Positions 37,095 to 46,700 of a stretch of 64,000 nucleotides of DNA are shown piece by piece. The DNA comes from Kiritimatiellia bacterium (GTDB lineage: Bacteria > Verrucomicrobiota > Kiritimatiellia > JAFGHX01). The notes under the pieces were generated by a model that had not been told where the DNA came from, did not search any database, and saw only the letters and a program-made list of their open reading frames with translations. Positions within the stretch are counted from its first letter, which is position 1, and each line of letters opens with the position of its first letter. A program made the translations under genes and the position numbers. The DNA is taken from positions 36,405 through 100,404 of the forward strand of contig JAFGHX010000047.1 in NCBI GenBank assembly GCA_016929905.1, given 5' to 3'.

Positions 37095-38171
37095 ATGAAA
37101 GTGACCAGCAAACATGTCGAGCTGCAGGAACGGCTGAAGGCCGATATTCTACGCGGAAAATACGCCGAAAAACTGCCCAATATCCGCACGCTCGGAGAAA
37201 TCTATGCGGTCAATTTCAAGACGGCCAACAAGGCCGTCTCCGCCCTGGTTCACGACGGGCTCCTCTACCGCCAGCGTGGAAAGGGGACATTCGTCGTCCG
37301 CCGCAAAGGTGCCCGCAGCGGCACGCTGGGCCTGTTCTTCACGTGGGTCCCCCATGCCATTGCCGGAACGGTCGCGCTGTTTGAGAACATCACGGCGGTG
37401 CTGTCCCAGCTTCGCGACAAGCCGTACACGCTCACGATGCGCCCGATGTCAGAGGGGCTTCCCGCGGATGCGGTGCAGGCCATGGCCCTGAGGGAGACCG
37501 AGACGATGGACGGCGCCTTCCTGATCGGCGCCGGCAAACGCCTGGTGGACATCTTCCACAGAACCGGGTTTCCCTACGTGGCCCTGTACGCGGACCGGGA
37601 CGAACCGAATTTCAACGGCGTGGACAGTGACGACCGGGCCGGCGCTTTCGAGATGACCGAACACCTGATCGGGCTTGGCCATCGCCGGATTGCAGCGGTC
37701 CTGGGCCAGACAAACTATGCCGGGTATCGACTTCGCCTGCAGGGCTTTCGGGAAGCGTTCGCGCGGCACGGCTTGCCGGTCGACGAGTCGCTCGTCAAAG
37801 CGGGCGGGTCAGGCTGGGAGAGCGGTTACCGGGCGATGAACGATCTGCTGCGCGGCTCGCAACGGCCGAGTGCCGTTTTCTGCTTCAGCGACTTCCGCGC
37901 GATCGGCGCGATGGAATGCGCGCGGGAGAAGGGATTGCGGGTTCCCGACGACATCGCGGTGGTCGGATTCGACGGGATCCAGGCGGCCCGCGGCGCGAAA
38001 CCCGCGCTGACGACCGTGGTCGTGGCCCGGGACGAGATTGCGCGAACGGGGTTGGAGATGCTGGTGAGTTGGGTCTCGGACGCGGACTATGTGCCGCATC
38101 GCAAGCTGGTGCGGCCCAGGCTGATGATCGCCGATTCCGCGACGCCCGCGAACGGCGCAGACACAGGGTGA
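37095..38171 (+). CDS. GntR-type winged-helix / LacI-type ligand-binding transcriptional regulator
   Basis: HVELQERLKADILRGKYAEKLPNIRTLGEIYAVNFKTANKAVSALVHDGLLYRQRGKGTFVV wHTH, then LacI-type effector domain (EMTEHLIGLGHRRIAAVLG, PDDIAVVGFDGIQAA). Confidence 0.92.
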   Translation: MKVTSKHVELQERLKADILRGKYAEKLPNIRTLGEIYAVNFKTANKAVSALVHDGLLYRQRGKGTFVVRRKGARSGTLGLFFTWVPHAIAGTVALFENITAVLSQLRDKPYTLTMRPMSEGLPADAVQAMALRETETMDGAFLIGAGKRLVDIFHRTGFPYVALYADRDEPNFNGVDSDDRAGAFEMTEHLIGLGHRRIAAVLGQTNYAGYRLRLQGFREAFARHGLPVDESLVKAGGSGWESGYRAMNDLLRGSQRPSAVFCFSDFRAIGAMECAREKGLRVPDDIAVVGFDGIQAARGAKPALTTVVVARDEIARTGLEMLVSWVSDADYVPHRKLVRPRLMIADSATPANGADTG

Positions 38172-38220
38172 ACGGCACGCCGCGCACCCGGCACAAACGG
38201 CAAGGGGGGTTGACACGCCC

Positions 38221-39261
38221 GTGAAGGCAGCCGTAACAGACGGTGACGGCCAGGTGCGAATCGAGGAGGTCCCCGCGCCCGAGCCGGGCCCCTATCAGTG
38301 CCTCTGCAGGATACTGGCCTGCGCCACGTGCACGGGCACGGATCAGAAACTCCTGTCCCGCGGCCTGCCGTGGGAGGAGAGTTACCCGGGCATTCTCGGC
38401 CATGAAAGCGTGGGCCGCGTGGTCGAACTCGGAAGCCGCGCGCGCCACATTCGGGAGGGGGACCTTTTTCTCAGGCCGACGGCGGTCTATCCGGGCGAGA
38501 GACTGGGCGACTACCACTCCTGCTGGGGCGGGTTCGCCGAGTACGGCCTCGTCACGGACTGCCGGGCGCTGGCGGAAGACCGCCCCGGCGAACGGCCGCC
38601 GCGCTATGCGGCCTTCCAACAGCACATTCCGGCCGACCTTTCGATCGCGACGCCCGACGCGACGCTCCTCATCACGCTGAAGGAAATCGCCACCTTCCTC
38701 GCCAACGTCGGTCTCTCGTTCAACGCTTCGGTCGTTGTGCTCGGCGCCGGGCCGGTCGCACTGGCCATGTGCTTTTTCGCGAAGGTCATGGGGGCGCACC
38801 CCGTCATCGCCGTCGCCCGGCGCGACGAACCGCTGGCACGCTGCCGCGCGGCCGGGGCCGACTTCACGGTCAACAACCGAAACGAGGACACGGCCGCCCG
38901 CGTGAGGGCGCTCACGGGAAACGCCGGGGCGGACCTGGTGCTCGACGCCGCCGGCGACGCGGAACTCGTCGCCGAAGCCGGCCACCTGCTTGCCCCCCGC
39001 GGCAAGCTCGCGCTGTATGCGATGGGCCATTCGCCGCAGGTGACGATCGACCGGTTCAAGGGGCCCGGCGCCTGGGACCTGTGCTTCCGCGGGCCGAGCG
39101 AAGACCGCGGCCACGACTACGTACTCGGCCTGGCGCGCCTGAACCTCATTCCGTTCAACACGTTCTACTCGCACATCATGCCGCTGGGGGAAATCGAGAA
39201 GGGATTCGGGATGATCCGGAACAAGGAAGCATTCAAGATCGTGTTTGAGATGGAGGGATGA
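38221..39261 (+). CDS. Zinc-binding alcohol/polyol dehydrogenase-like protein (MDR superfamily)
   Basis: GTG start. EVPAPEPGPYQCLCRILACATCTGTDQKLL; GHESVGRVVELG; VVVLGAGPVALAMCFFAKVMGAHPVIAVARRDEPL. Confidence 0.87.
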   Translation: MKAAVTDGDGQVRIEEVPAPEPGPYQCLCRILACATCTGTDQKLLSRGLPWEESYPGILGHESVGRVVELGSRARHIREGDLFLRPTAVYPGERLGDYHSCWGGFAEYGLVTDCRALAEDRPGERPPRYAAFQQHIPADLSIATPDATLLITLKEIATFLANVGLSFNASVVVLGAGPVALAMCFFAKVMGAHPVIAVARRDEPLARCRAAGADFTVNNRNEDTAARVRALTGNAGADLVLDAAGDAELVAEAGHLLAPRGKLALYAMGHSPQVTIDRFKGPGAWDLCFRGPSEDRGHDYVLGLARLNLIPFNTFYSHIMPLGEIEKGFGMIRNKEAFKIVFEMEG

Positions 39262-39306
39262 CCAGCGGGTTCCGGGACCGACACCGCGGACGGCTCGTGA
39301 GGAGAG

Positions 39307-39431
39307 GCTGTCTCAAAACCGGGGAACAGCCCTTACGGGCTTAACGACGAACGGCAGAAACCACCAGATATGCCGTTTGTAGTTAACGCCGTAAGGCGTG
39401 TGGGAACGTGCGAGTCGGGTTTTGAGACAGC
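39307..39431. mobile_element. MITE-like 125-bp element with 14-bp terminal inverted repeats
   Basis: GCTGTCTCAAAACC (39307-39320) and GGTTTTGAGACAGC (39418-39431) are exact reverse complements. The interior is partly palindromic and there is no ORF. Confidence 0.75.
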
Positions 39432-39434
39432 GTC

Positions 39435-39500
39435 AGGACGCTCGCCCTCCAGCAGAGCGTTCTTCGGCCGCTTGGAGGGCGAGCGTCCTCGCGAGCCGCG
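39435..39500. repeat. REP-like family copy (17-bp perfect inner inverted repeat, left arm interrupted)
   Basis: AGGACGCTCGCCCTCCA (39435-39451) / TGGAGGGCGAGCGTCCT (39473-39489), then CGCGAGCCGCGG. Confidence 0.9.
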
Positions 39501-39545
39501 GCTACGGTGCACACGCGGATGCAGAGAGACAGGACACCAAGCTCA

Positions 39546-40547
39546 ATGAAAACCCAAGCCGTCATCTTCCCGGAAGCGAACAGATTCGAGATGACCGAAC
39601 TCCATCTCGAAGCGCCCGGCCCGGCCGACATCGTCGTCCGAACGCTCGTGACGGCGATTTCACCGGGTACCGAGCGCTGGGTCCTGCGCGGCAAGCACAT
39701 CCGCACGCGGTTCCCCTGCGTGCCCGGCTACCACCGCATCGGCATCGTCGAGCAGTGCGGCGCCGAAGCCGTGAATTTCCAGCCGGGCGACGTGGTCTAC
39801 GGCAGCGCCAATCGCTGGTCCGATCCCGTCATCTCCATGTGGGGCGCGCACGTCGCCCTCTCCGTGAGCCACTGGCGGGATTACCACTTCGTGTCCGCCG
39901 CGCGGCCCGGCCGCCTCGAGCTGGAGACCGCGGCCTTCACCATGCTGGCAGCGGTAGCGACTCGCGGGATACGCGCCTGCGACGTGCAGGCCGGGCAGCG
40001 CATCCTGATCGTCGGCGCAGGCTTTCTCGGCCTCTGTGCCGCACAGCTCGCCGCACTCAAGGGCGCCGAGCCCGTCCTGCTCGAACGCGATGACGAACGC
40101 CTCGCGCTGGCCGGCTCGCTGGCGCTCCATGCCGCCCGGTCCGACGACCCGCAACTGGACGAGAAGCTGAAGGCCGTCGCGCCGGCCGGGTTCGACACGT
40201 TGTACGACACCGTCGGCCACGCCGCGACGACCGACCGGCTCGTGCCGCACATCCGGCACGCGGGCACCCTCCTGCTGCAGGCCCAGTATTTCGACAAGGA
40301 ACGCTGCGCCATCGACCTCGATCAGATCAAGGTGCGCGAGCTCACGATGAAGACGACCTGCGGCACGGACGACAACGACTGGTTCGAAACGATCGCCGAC
40401 ATCCGCAACCGCCGTCTCAGGATCGCGCCGCTGATCACGCACCGGTTCGCCGCCGACGAAGCGCTCAAAGGATACGAACTACTGCACAACGGCAAGCCGT
40501 TCAATCTGGGGATCGTGTTCCATTGGGATCAAGACGCAGCAGGCTGA
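39546..40547 (+). CDS. Zinc-binding dehydrogenase (MDR superfamily)
   Basis: ISPGTERWVLRGKH...VPGYHRIGIVEQCG; RILIVGAGFLGLCAAQLAALKGAEPVLLERDDERL. Confidence 0.87.
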   Translation: MKTQAVIFPEANRFEMTELHLEAPGPADIVVRTLVTAISPGTERWVLRGKHIRTRFPCVPGYHRIGIVEQCGAEAVNFQPGDVVYGSANRWSDPVISMWGAHVALSVSHWRDYHFVSAARPGRLELETAAFTMLAAVATRGIRACDVQAGQRILIVGAGFLGLCAAQLAALKGAEPVLLERDDERLALAGSLALHAARSDDPQLDEKLKAVAPAGFDTLYDTVGHAATTDRLVPHIRHAGTLLLQAQYFDKERCAIDLDQIKVRELTMKTTCGTDDNDWFETIADIRNRRLRIAPLITHRFAADEALKGYELLHNGKPFNLGIVFHWDQDAAG

Positions 40548-40592
40548 ATCAAACGCGGGCATACGAGAAAAAGCGCACCGCAATCGCGCCGA

Positions 40593-40705
40593 TGGAGGGC
40601 TGTCGGCACAGAGCCTGTCTGAAGACTCCGGCTCGGCACAGCCTCGCCCTCCAAAAGCAATACGTTACGCCTAATGGAGGGCGAACCTGTGGTGAGCCGC
40701 ACCCG
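40593..40705. repeat. Degenerate REP-like family copies
   Basis: TGGAGGGC (40593), GCCCTCCA (40646), TGGAGGGCGAACCTGTGGTGAGCCGC (40675). Confidence 0.7.
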
Positions 40706-40736
40706 AGGATCGCGTTGCCCGGAGAGGAGGAGTTAT

Positions 40737-43700
40737 ATGAAATGCCATGCCAACCTACCGCGTCCGATCGTCTTGACTGTTGCCCTGGCGTCCCTGTTGC
40801 TCGGCCCCGCCCAAGCCGCCACCACGCCGCTCAAGATCATACCGGTCCCGCGCGAGATCACGCGCACACCCGACCAACCGCTCGGGCCGGCGGCGATCGT
40901 CCTGCCCGGCAACGCACCGGCGAAATACGCCATCGCCACGTCGGAGATCAACCTGCGGCTTGAGGACCTGGGCGCGAAGCCGCTACCCGTACTCCAAGCC
41001 GGCAGCCACGAGGAGAGGGCCTTTTCGGGCCGGCGGATCGTACTCGCCGTCACGCCGAACGCCCGGCCGGACGATCTCCCCGCGCAGGGCGAGGGTTACG
41101 CGATCGACAGTACACGCCCCGGCATCGTCACCCTGACGGGCCGCGACGAACAGGGCATGCTGTGGGCAGCCGTCACATTCCGGCGCATGTTGGTGAAAGG
41201 ACAAGACGCGCCGGTTTCCCTGCTCGGCGCAAAGATCCGGGACTGGCCCGATTTCCCGTACCGGTCCGTGGGAAGGTATCACTGGCAGAAGGAAGACGAG
41301 CGGGCCAAAGGGATCATCGACAGGCTCTTCCGGCTGAAACTCAACGTCATCATCGTGCCCAGAACGCCAGCCGACAGCTATGAGGAGCTGGTGAAGAAGC
41401 TCGGCGGCCAGGACGCCGCCGAGCGCTACTGCCGCCAAGTCAAGGACGCCTCCGACTACGCCTGGGCACGCGGCATCGCGTGCATGCGGCTGCAGAGTTC
41501 GCATTGGGGCAAGGCGCCCGCCGACAAAGACGACCCCATGGCCGGCCGCTGCGTGCAGCACAGGCGCACACGCGAGTACTTCTGCTGGTCGCTCGACGCG
41601 CACAATCGCCGGCGCGCCGAAGGCCTGGCAAAACTGGCGGCGTTGACCGGCGTGCGCGCCCGGTTCGTGCACGCGCACGACGGCGGCGGCTACAACAATC
41701 CCGGCGGCTGGCACGACCGCTGCACGTCCTGCAAAGAACGGTTCGGAAACGACCACGCGGCCGCCGACACGCACGTCTTCGGCATATGGCGCAAGGCGTT
41801 CGAACAGTACGGGCCGAAACCGAACCTCTTCAGCGCCGTGCAGTACCCGTACCTGGCGAGCGTGCTCGCCAAACCCGACGACCCATACTACGACGAAACG
41901 GTCCGCTACTGGCGCGATCTGAACAAGCGGCTGGACCCCGGCATAGCCGTCTGCGTGCGGGAGAACCGGGTCGAGGACATCCGCAAGTTCTACGAGATCT
42001 TCGACGGACGCCCCGTACTCGTTTTCTGGATGTTCGGCGATGAGCGGTGGGGCCCCATGTTCTCCGCCAGAATCGCGACCGCCAAGACGTTCCTGCGGCC
42101 CGGCGGCGCGCCCGTGCGGATGATGGCGCCGGATAGAGACATGCACCTTCGGTTCCCCGCGGGCGCGCAATACATGTGGAACGCCAATACGCCCGGCGCG
42201 TTCGATTACCCCGGCGGCATCCGTCTGGACCGCGACGCGACAGAACCCAGCGTACTGTACGCGGAATGGGTCCCGAAGTTCGCCGCGGAATGGTACGGCG
42301 AAGCGGTAGGCCGCGATCTCGCGGACATGTTCCGCGGGTCCATCAGCCTCTCCTACGCGCTGGAGCCGGGCGCCGTCGCGACCTTGAGCGGCCAACCGAA
42401 TACCGCCGCCAGAATGCAGCAGCAGTACGAGGCGGCGAAACAGGGATTCGCCGGCCTCGAACGCGTCTGGGCCCGCATCGAAGCGGGTGAACGCGACCTG
42501 ATCCGGCCGGACGCGCTCGGCGACTTCCACCGCTTGTCTGAACAGGCGGGCCGCATTCTCGCCTATACCTCGTACCACCTGGCCAGGCTCCGGTTCGAGG
42601 AAGGCCAGCGCGACATGAAACCGAACCGCGAACTGGCCGCCGAACTCGCCGCGGCGCTGGATCGCGTCAAGGCCGACAACGCGACGGCCAAACGCATGGA
42701 TGCCCGCATCGAGGGCAAGGAGAAGAGCCGCCTGACGCTCCTGTGCGAGCGACGGGTGGCCGCCCAGAAGACGCTCTACGAGAATCCGGACTACGACGGC
42801 CACATCCAAAGGCTCCGCGAGCTCTGGGAAATCGCGCAGGCCGGCAAGGTGACCGAGCGGCGGGAACCGCCGCAGAATGCGGGCAGCGTGCGCTGGCTCA
42901 TGCAGGACGGTGACGGCGTGCAGCTCACGGCAAAGGCCGACACGAAAGCCTGCCTGGTCTCGTACCCGACCCAGGGCGGGTCGGGCAAGGCCATTCAGCT
43001 CGACAACCTGTCCACGATCTACAAGGACGGGGCCTCCTTCACCTTTCCGCCGGTGAACATCGGCGACTACCGCGAGAAGCGCGGACGGCTCCGCTTCTAT
43101 GTCAACGGCGGCGGCAGTGGCGGCCACGAATTCACGTTCTGGCTGCACGGCCGCGACCCGAACGAGGCCGGCAACGAGCCGAAAACGGCGGACTACGGCC
43201 GGCTGAGCGACTATGTCACCGTCGACGGGCTGGAAGCCACCTGGCAGCTCGTCGACGTGCCGCTGGGTAAGGTGCTCGCCAGAGGCCAGACGGAAGTCTC
43301 CGGCTTCCGCCTGAACTACGCCCAGAACGGGCGGCAGGGCCCGTTCTGGATCGACTCCATGTATGTCTGCCTGCCCGCCGACCCCGTCGCGGCGCAGGTG
43401 CCCGTCCAGGAACGCAGCAGCCGCCCGGCCACCTGGGCGAAGATCGAGCCGCTGCGCGTCCGGCCCCGCGAATTCGTGGGAGAGGCCGGCACGGAAAGCC
43501 GAATTGAGTTGCTCCTGCGCCTGACGGGCGACGGAAAACTCAGCGACGCCAGAATCGCGCTGCGCTTCCTCGATGAGAACGGCATCCCGTTCTTCTCCCA
43601 CGAGCTCATCCGGGCAAGGGAACTGCGGACCCCGCGCTGGTTCGAGCCGCTCTCCCTCGATCTCGGCCGCGAATGCACGAAGGCGACCGTGGAGATGATC

Positions 43701-43757
43701 ATCCGTTCGCGGGAGTTGAGCAAGACTTTCACAACAGAAGCCGTTTGGAGGAGATAA
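40737..43757 (+). CDS. GH20/GH84-like glycoside hydrolase (beta-N-acetylhexosaminidase-like), secreted
   Basis: GH20b-like N-terminal domain (GEGYAIDSTRPGIVTLTGRDEQGMLWAAVTFRRML) followed by a TIM-barrel-like start (WPDFPYRSVGRYHWQKEDERAKGIIDRLFRLKLNVIIVP). RBS GGAGAGGAGG. Confidence 0.65.
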   Translation: MKCHANLPRPIVLTVALASLLLGPAQAATTPLKIIPVPREITRTPDQPLGPAAIVLPGNAPAKYAIATSEINLRLEDLGAKPLPVLQAGSHEERAFSGRRIVLAVTPNARPDDLPAQGEGYAIDSTRPGIVTLTGRDEQGMLWAAVTFRRMLVKGQDAPVSLLGAKIRDWPDFPYRSVGRYHWQKEDERAKGIIDRLFRLKLNVIIVPRTPADSYEELVKKLGGQDAAERYCRQVKDASDYAWARGIACMRLQSSHWGKAPADKDDPMAGRCVQHRRTREYFCWSLDAHNRRRAEGLAKLAALTGVRARFVHAHDGGGYNNPGGWHDRCTSCKERFGNDHAAADTHVFGIWRKAFEQYGPKPNLFSAVQYPYLASVLAKPDDPYYDETVRYWRDLNKRLDPGIAVCVRENRVEDIRKFYEIFDGRPVLVFWMFGDERWGPMFSARIATAKTFLRPGGAPVRMMAPDRDMHLRFPAGAQYMWNANTPGAFDYPGGIRLDRDATEPSVLYAEWVPKFAAEWYGEAVGRDLADMFRGSISLSYALEPGAVATLSGQPNTAARMQQQYEAAKQGFAGLERVWARIEAGERDLIRPDALGDFHRLSEQAGRILAYTSYHLARLRFEEGQRDMKPNRELAAELAAALDRVKADNATAKRMDARIEGKEKSRLTLLCERRVAAQKTLYENPDYDGHIQRLRELWEIAQAGKVTERREPPQNAGSVRWLMQDGDGVQLTAKADTKACLVSYPTQGGSGKAIQLDNLSTIYKDGASFTFPPVNIGDYREKRGRLRFYVNGGGSGGHEFTFWLHGRDPNEAGNEPKTADYGRLSDYVTVDGLEATWQLVDVPLGKVLARGQTEVSGFRLNYAQNGRQGPFWIDSMYVCLPADPVAAQVPVQERSSRPATWAKIEPLRVRPREFVGEAGTESRIELLLRLTGDGKLSDARIALRFLDENGIPFFSHELIRARELRTPRWFEPLSLDLGRECTKATVEMIIRSRELSKTFTTEAVWRR

Positions 43758-43762
43758 TCGCC

Positions 43763-46700
43763 ATGAACAGGACTCATGTGGCAACGGGTGTACTGCTCCT
43801 GCTCATTCCGACACTGAGCGCGCGCACCGCGGAGCAACCCGGCCCCGGCAACAGCCCGTCCGAGGTCTCCCAAGCCGACTCGATACTGTGCCTGTTTCAG
43901 GACTGGGGACACGCAGGATACGACCTGACGCCCTCTGAAGACCTGTCGCTCGTCTTCCAGAACAGATCGCGCAGCAACGGAACCGTCCGGTTCACGGTCG
44001 AGTACAAGTTGACCGATTCGCAGCAGCGCACCGTCGGCAGGGGCTCACCGCAAATGAGCCTGGCGCCGCGCGAGAGGAAGACGTTGTTCATGGAGCAGCC
44101 CGCGAATTTGGCGCCGGGCAGACTCGAACTGCGATACCGCGTCAAGACCGAAGACGGCGGCGAGAAGGCCGGCGACACCGTTGCGCTGATTCGCCGGGTC
44201 CAAGCCGACTCCCCGCTCTCCCTCCGCGTGGTGCAATGGACGGACTGCATGGACCCGGAAGGCTATGCCGACATGATCGTCGGCACGGAGTTCGCGCGCC
44301 ACATCGAGAACCTCCGCCAGTGGCCGAAGAAAGGCAACCCGGATGTGGTTGTCGTGAAACAGTTGCCGACCGAAGACACAACGCATCCGCCGCGTCCGGC
44401 GACCCAACAGCGCGCAGCAATGCTCAAGCGCTATCTGGCCGAAGGCGGCGCGGTGCTTCTTGTCGGGCCCCTGCCCTCCGCCTACGACGCGTTTTCGCCT
44501 CTGCAATTCCAGGGCGAGTCCCAAACGAGTGCACGCTCGCATCCGCTACGCATCCTGGCCAAAGACCATCCCCTCTTCGCGCGCTGGGGGCAGGTAGAGC
44601 GTGTATCGCGCTCATATTGGCCCGCCAAGGCGAAACCCGGGACCGCCATACTCGCCGCGTGGGATGACGGGCGCCCGGCCCTGGCGGAATGGCGAGTGGG
44701 CAAAGGCACGGTCATGCACGTCACGTGCGGGCTGGGCAAGGAAATCGTGCGCGGGCCCGAACCGAGCGGCGGCGATGAACTGTACTTGCGCTGCATCTAT
44801 GCCCTGGCCGGCCGCACCGGGGTGGACGTGGCCGGCGTGCTCAGGCAGGCAGCGGGCCGCCGGCACACCCCGGCACCGTGGAGCAAGCTGCCGCATGCGC
44901 GCGAAGGCGTCAGCAAGAACAATTTCGGCGGGTTCGGCTGGAACAACGATGAGGGCCTGATGGCTGTCGTAGATGTTGGGCGGCAGACATTCAGAAGCAT
45001 GGCGTCGACGGCGGCCACGTTCCGCATGGAACCCGAAATCGAACGATCGGACGTTCTGCCCTTGCCGACGGCGTGGCGATTCTCGATAGACCCGGACAAC
45101 GCGGGAACGCGGTTGAGATACCATCTGCCCGAATTCGACGACGCCAAATGGCGGGAGATTGAAGCCGGCGTGCCGATGGAAAGCCAGGGGGTACATCACA
45201 AAGGCCGGGTCTGGTACCGGACACGGCTTACCATTCCGGCCGACTGGCGAAGGAAGGAACTGGTTCTGCGCATAGGCGCCATCCAGGATTTCGACACGAC
45301 ATATTTTAACGGACAAGCCGTCGGTTCGACGGGTAGGGACACGCCGGAATGGTGGGCAAAGCCGCGCACCTACGTGCTGCCGAGTCGGATTGTGCGGTAT
45401 GGGGCGGACAACCATATTGCCGTCTGCATCGATGCCTTGCACGGGAAAGGCGGGCTCTATCAGTCGCCTCTGTGCATCATGCCGAAGAACGCACAACCGG
45501 CGGCCAAACGGGCAGCGGTCGACGCTGTCGATTGGACCAGGAAACGCCTCGATCTCGGGACACACACGATAACCTGCAACGACGCTGCGCCCGGGGTGGT
45601 CCACGATTTCGGAGCGAGCCGACTGATCTGGCTCGATTGCTCATCCACGCACATGGCATGGGAACAGCAGCACACGGTCAAGACCTCACGCGCAGACGGC
45701 TCGGCTCGAACCGAAGAGCGTACCGTCGTTCGGGGCAACGACCTTTCCGCCAATTGGCTGGCGTTGTGGCAGGTTGCGAAGGACGGCAAAGTGCGCGGGC
45801 CGCTTGAACTCGTGTTGACACGCCGGCCGGCAAGAGTATTTCTGCGCAAGAGAAGGGTCGGATTGTCTTTTCCCTCCGGCGCGGGGAAAATCGTCGCGCT
45901 CCAACCGCTGGGTATTGAGGCGCCCGCGCCGCAAAGGGGAGAAGCATGGGACGAAGAGCTTCCGAACCGGGCAGCCGAACGGTGCAGGTTCTGGGCGAAA
46001 GCCGCCTTGGCCCGGCCCGCGTCGGTCAAAGAAGCTTATGTGGTCAGCGCCTCACGCGTGCGGATCGAAAATCTCTTCCAATTCGAAATTCTCGATAACG
46101 ACTGGAACCTCACGCCGATCAGGGTCGCCACGCTCCCGCCGGTGCTGCCACTCGCGCGCGCCGCGGGGCTACCGGTCGAAATCCCGCGCGACGCCGAAGA
46201 CCTGTCATTCGCGAGCAAGTGCGGCCCGCTGATGGGATGTATCGGCGCGGACCGTATCCTGTATTCGCTGCCGATCCCGAACCACGATCATCAGGGGCTT
46301 GTGGCGGATGCTTCCGAGACGAAATGGCAAAGCAAGCTCGAACGGTTCCTGAAGATGGGGCTCCCGCTCACACTGGCGACGAGTTTCGGCCGCGAAGGGT
46401 ACGTGGAAGATCTGCGTGAGATGATCTATCCCGGCCCAACAGCCACCAATCTCTTTTCCAGGAAGCTCACCACCCTCGGCCGCGCGGCCTTCCCGACGAT
46501 GCTATCCCTGCCGGCCGCCAACGAGGTTACGGCCGACCTTATCAGGCGTGAACTGTTCACATACTCCCGGCAGGCTGTCGAGTTTTTCCAGGAGAAAACC
46601 GTCCTACGACGGCGAACGGAACCATTTACGGGCTTGTCCTACTCGCTTTTCGGGATATACCCCGCCCGCATACAGGACGGCGTTCGGATGTTTCAAGACC

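Noticed and set aside
40983-43784. 933-aa minus-strand ORF
   Set aside because: Antisense shadow of the GH20/84-like gene.
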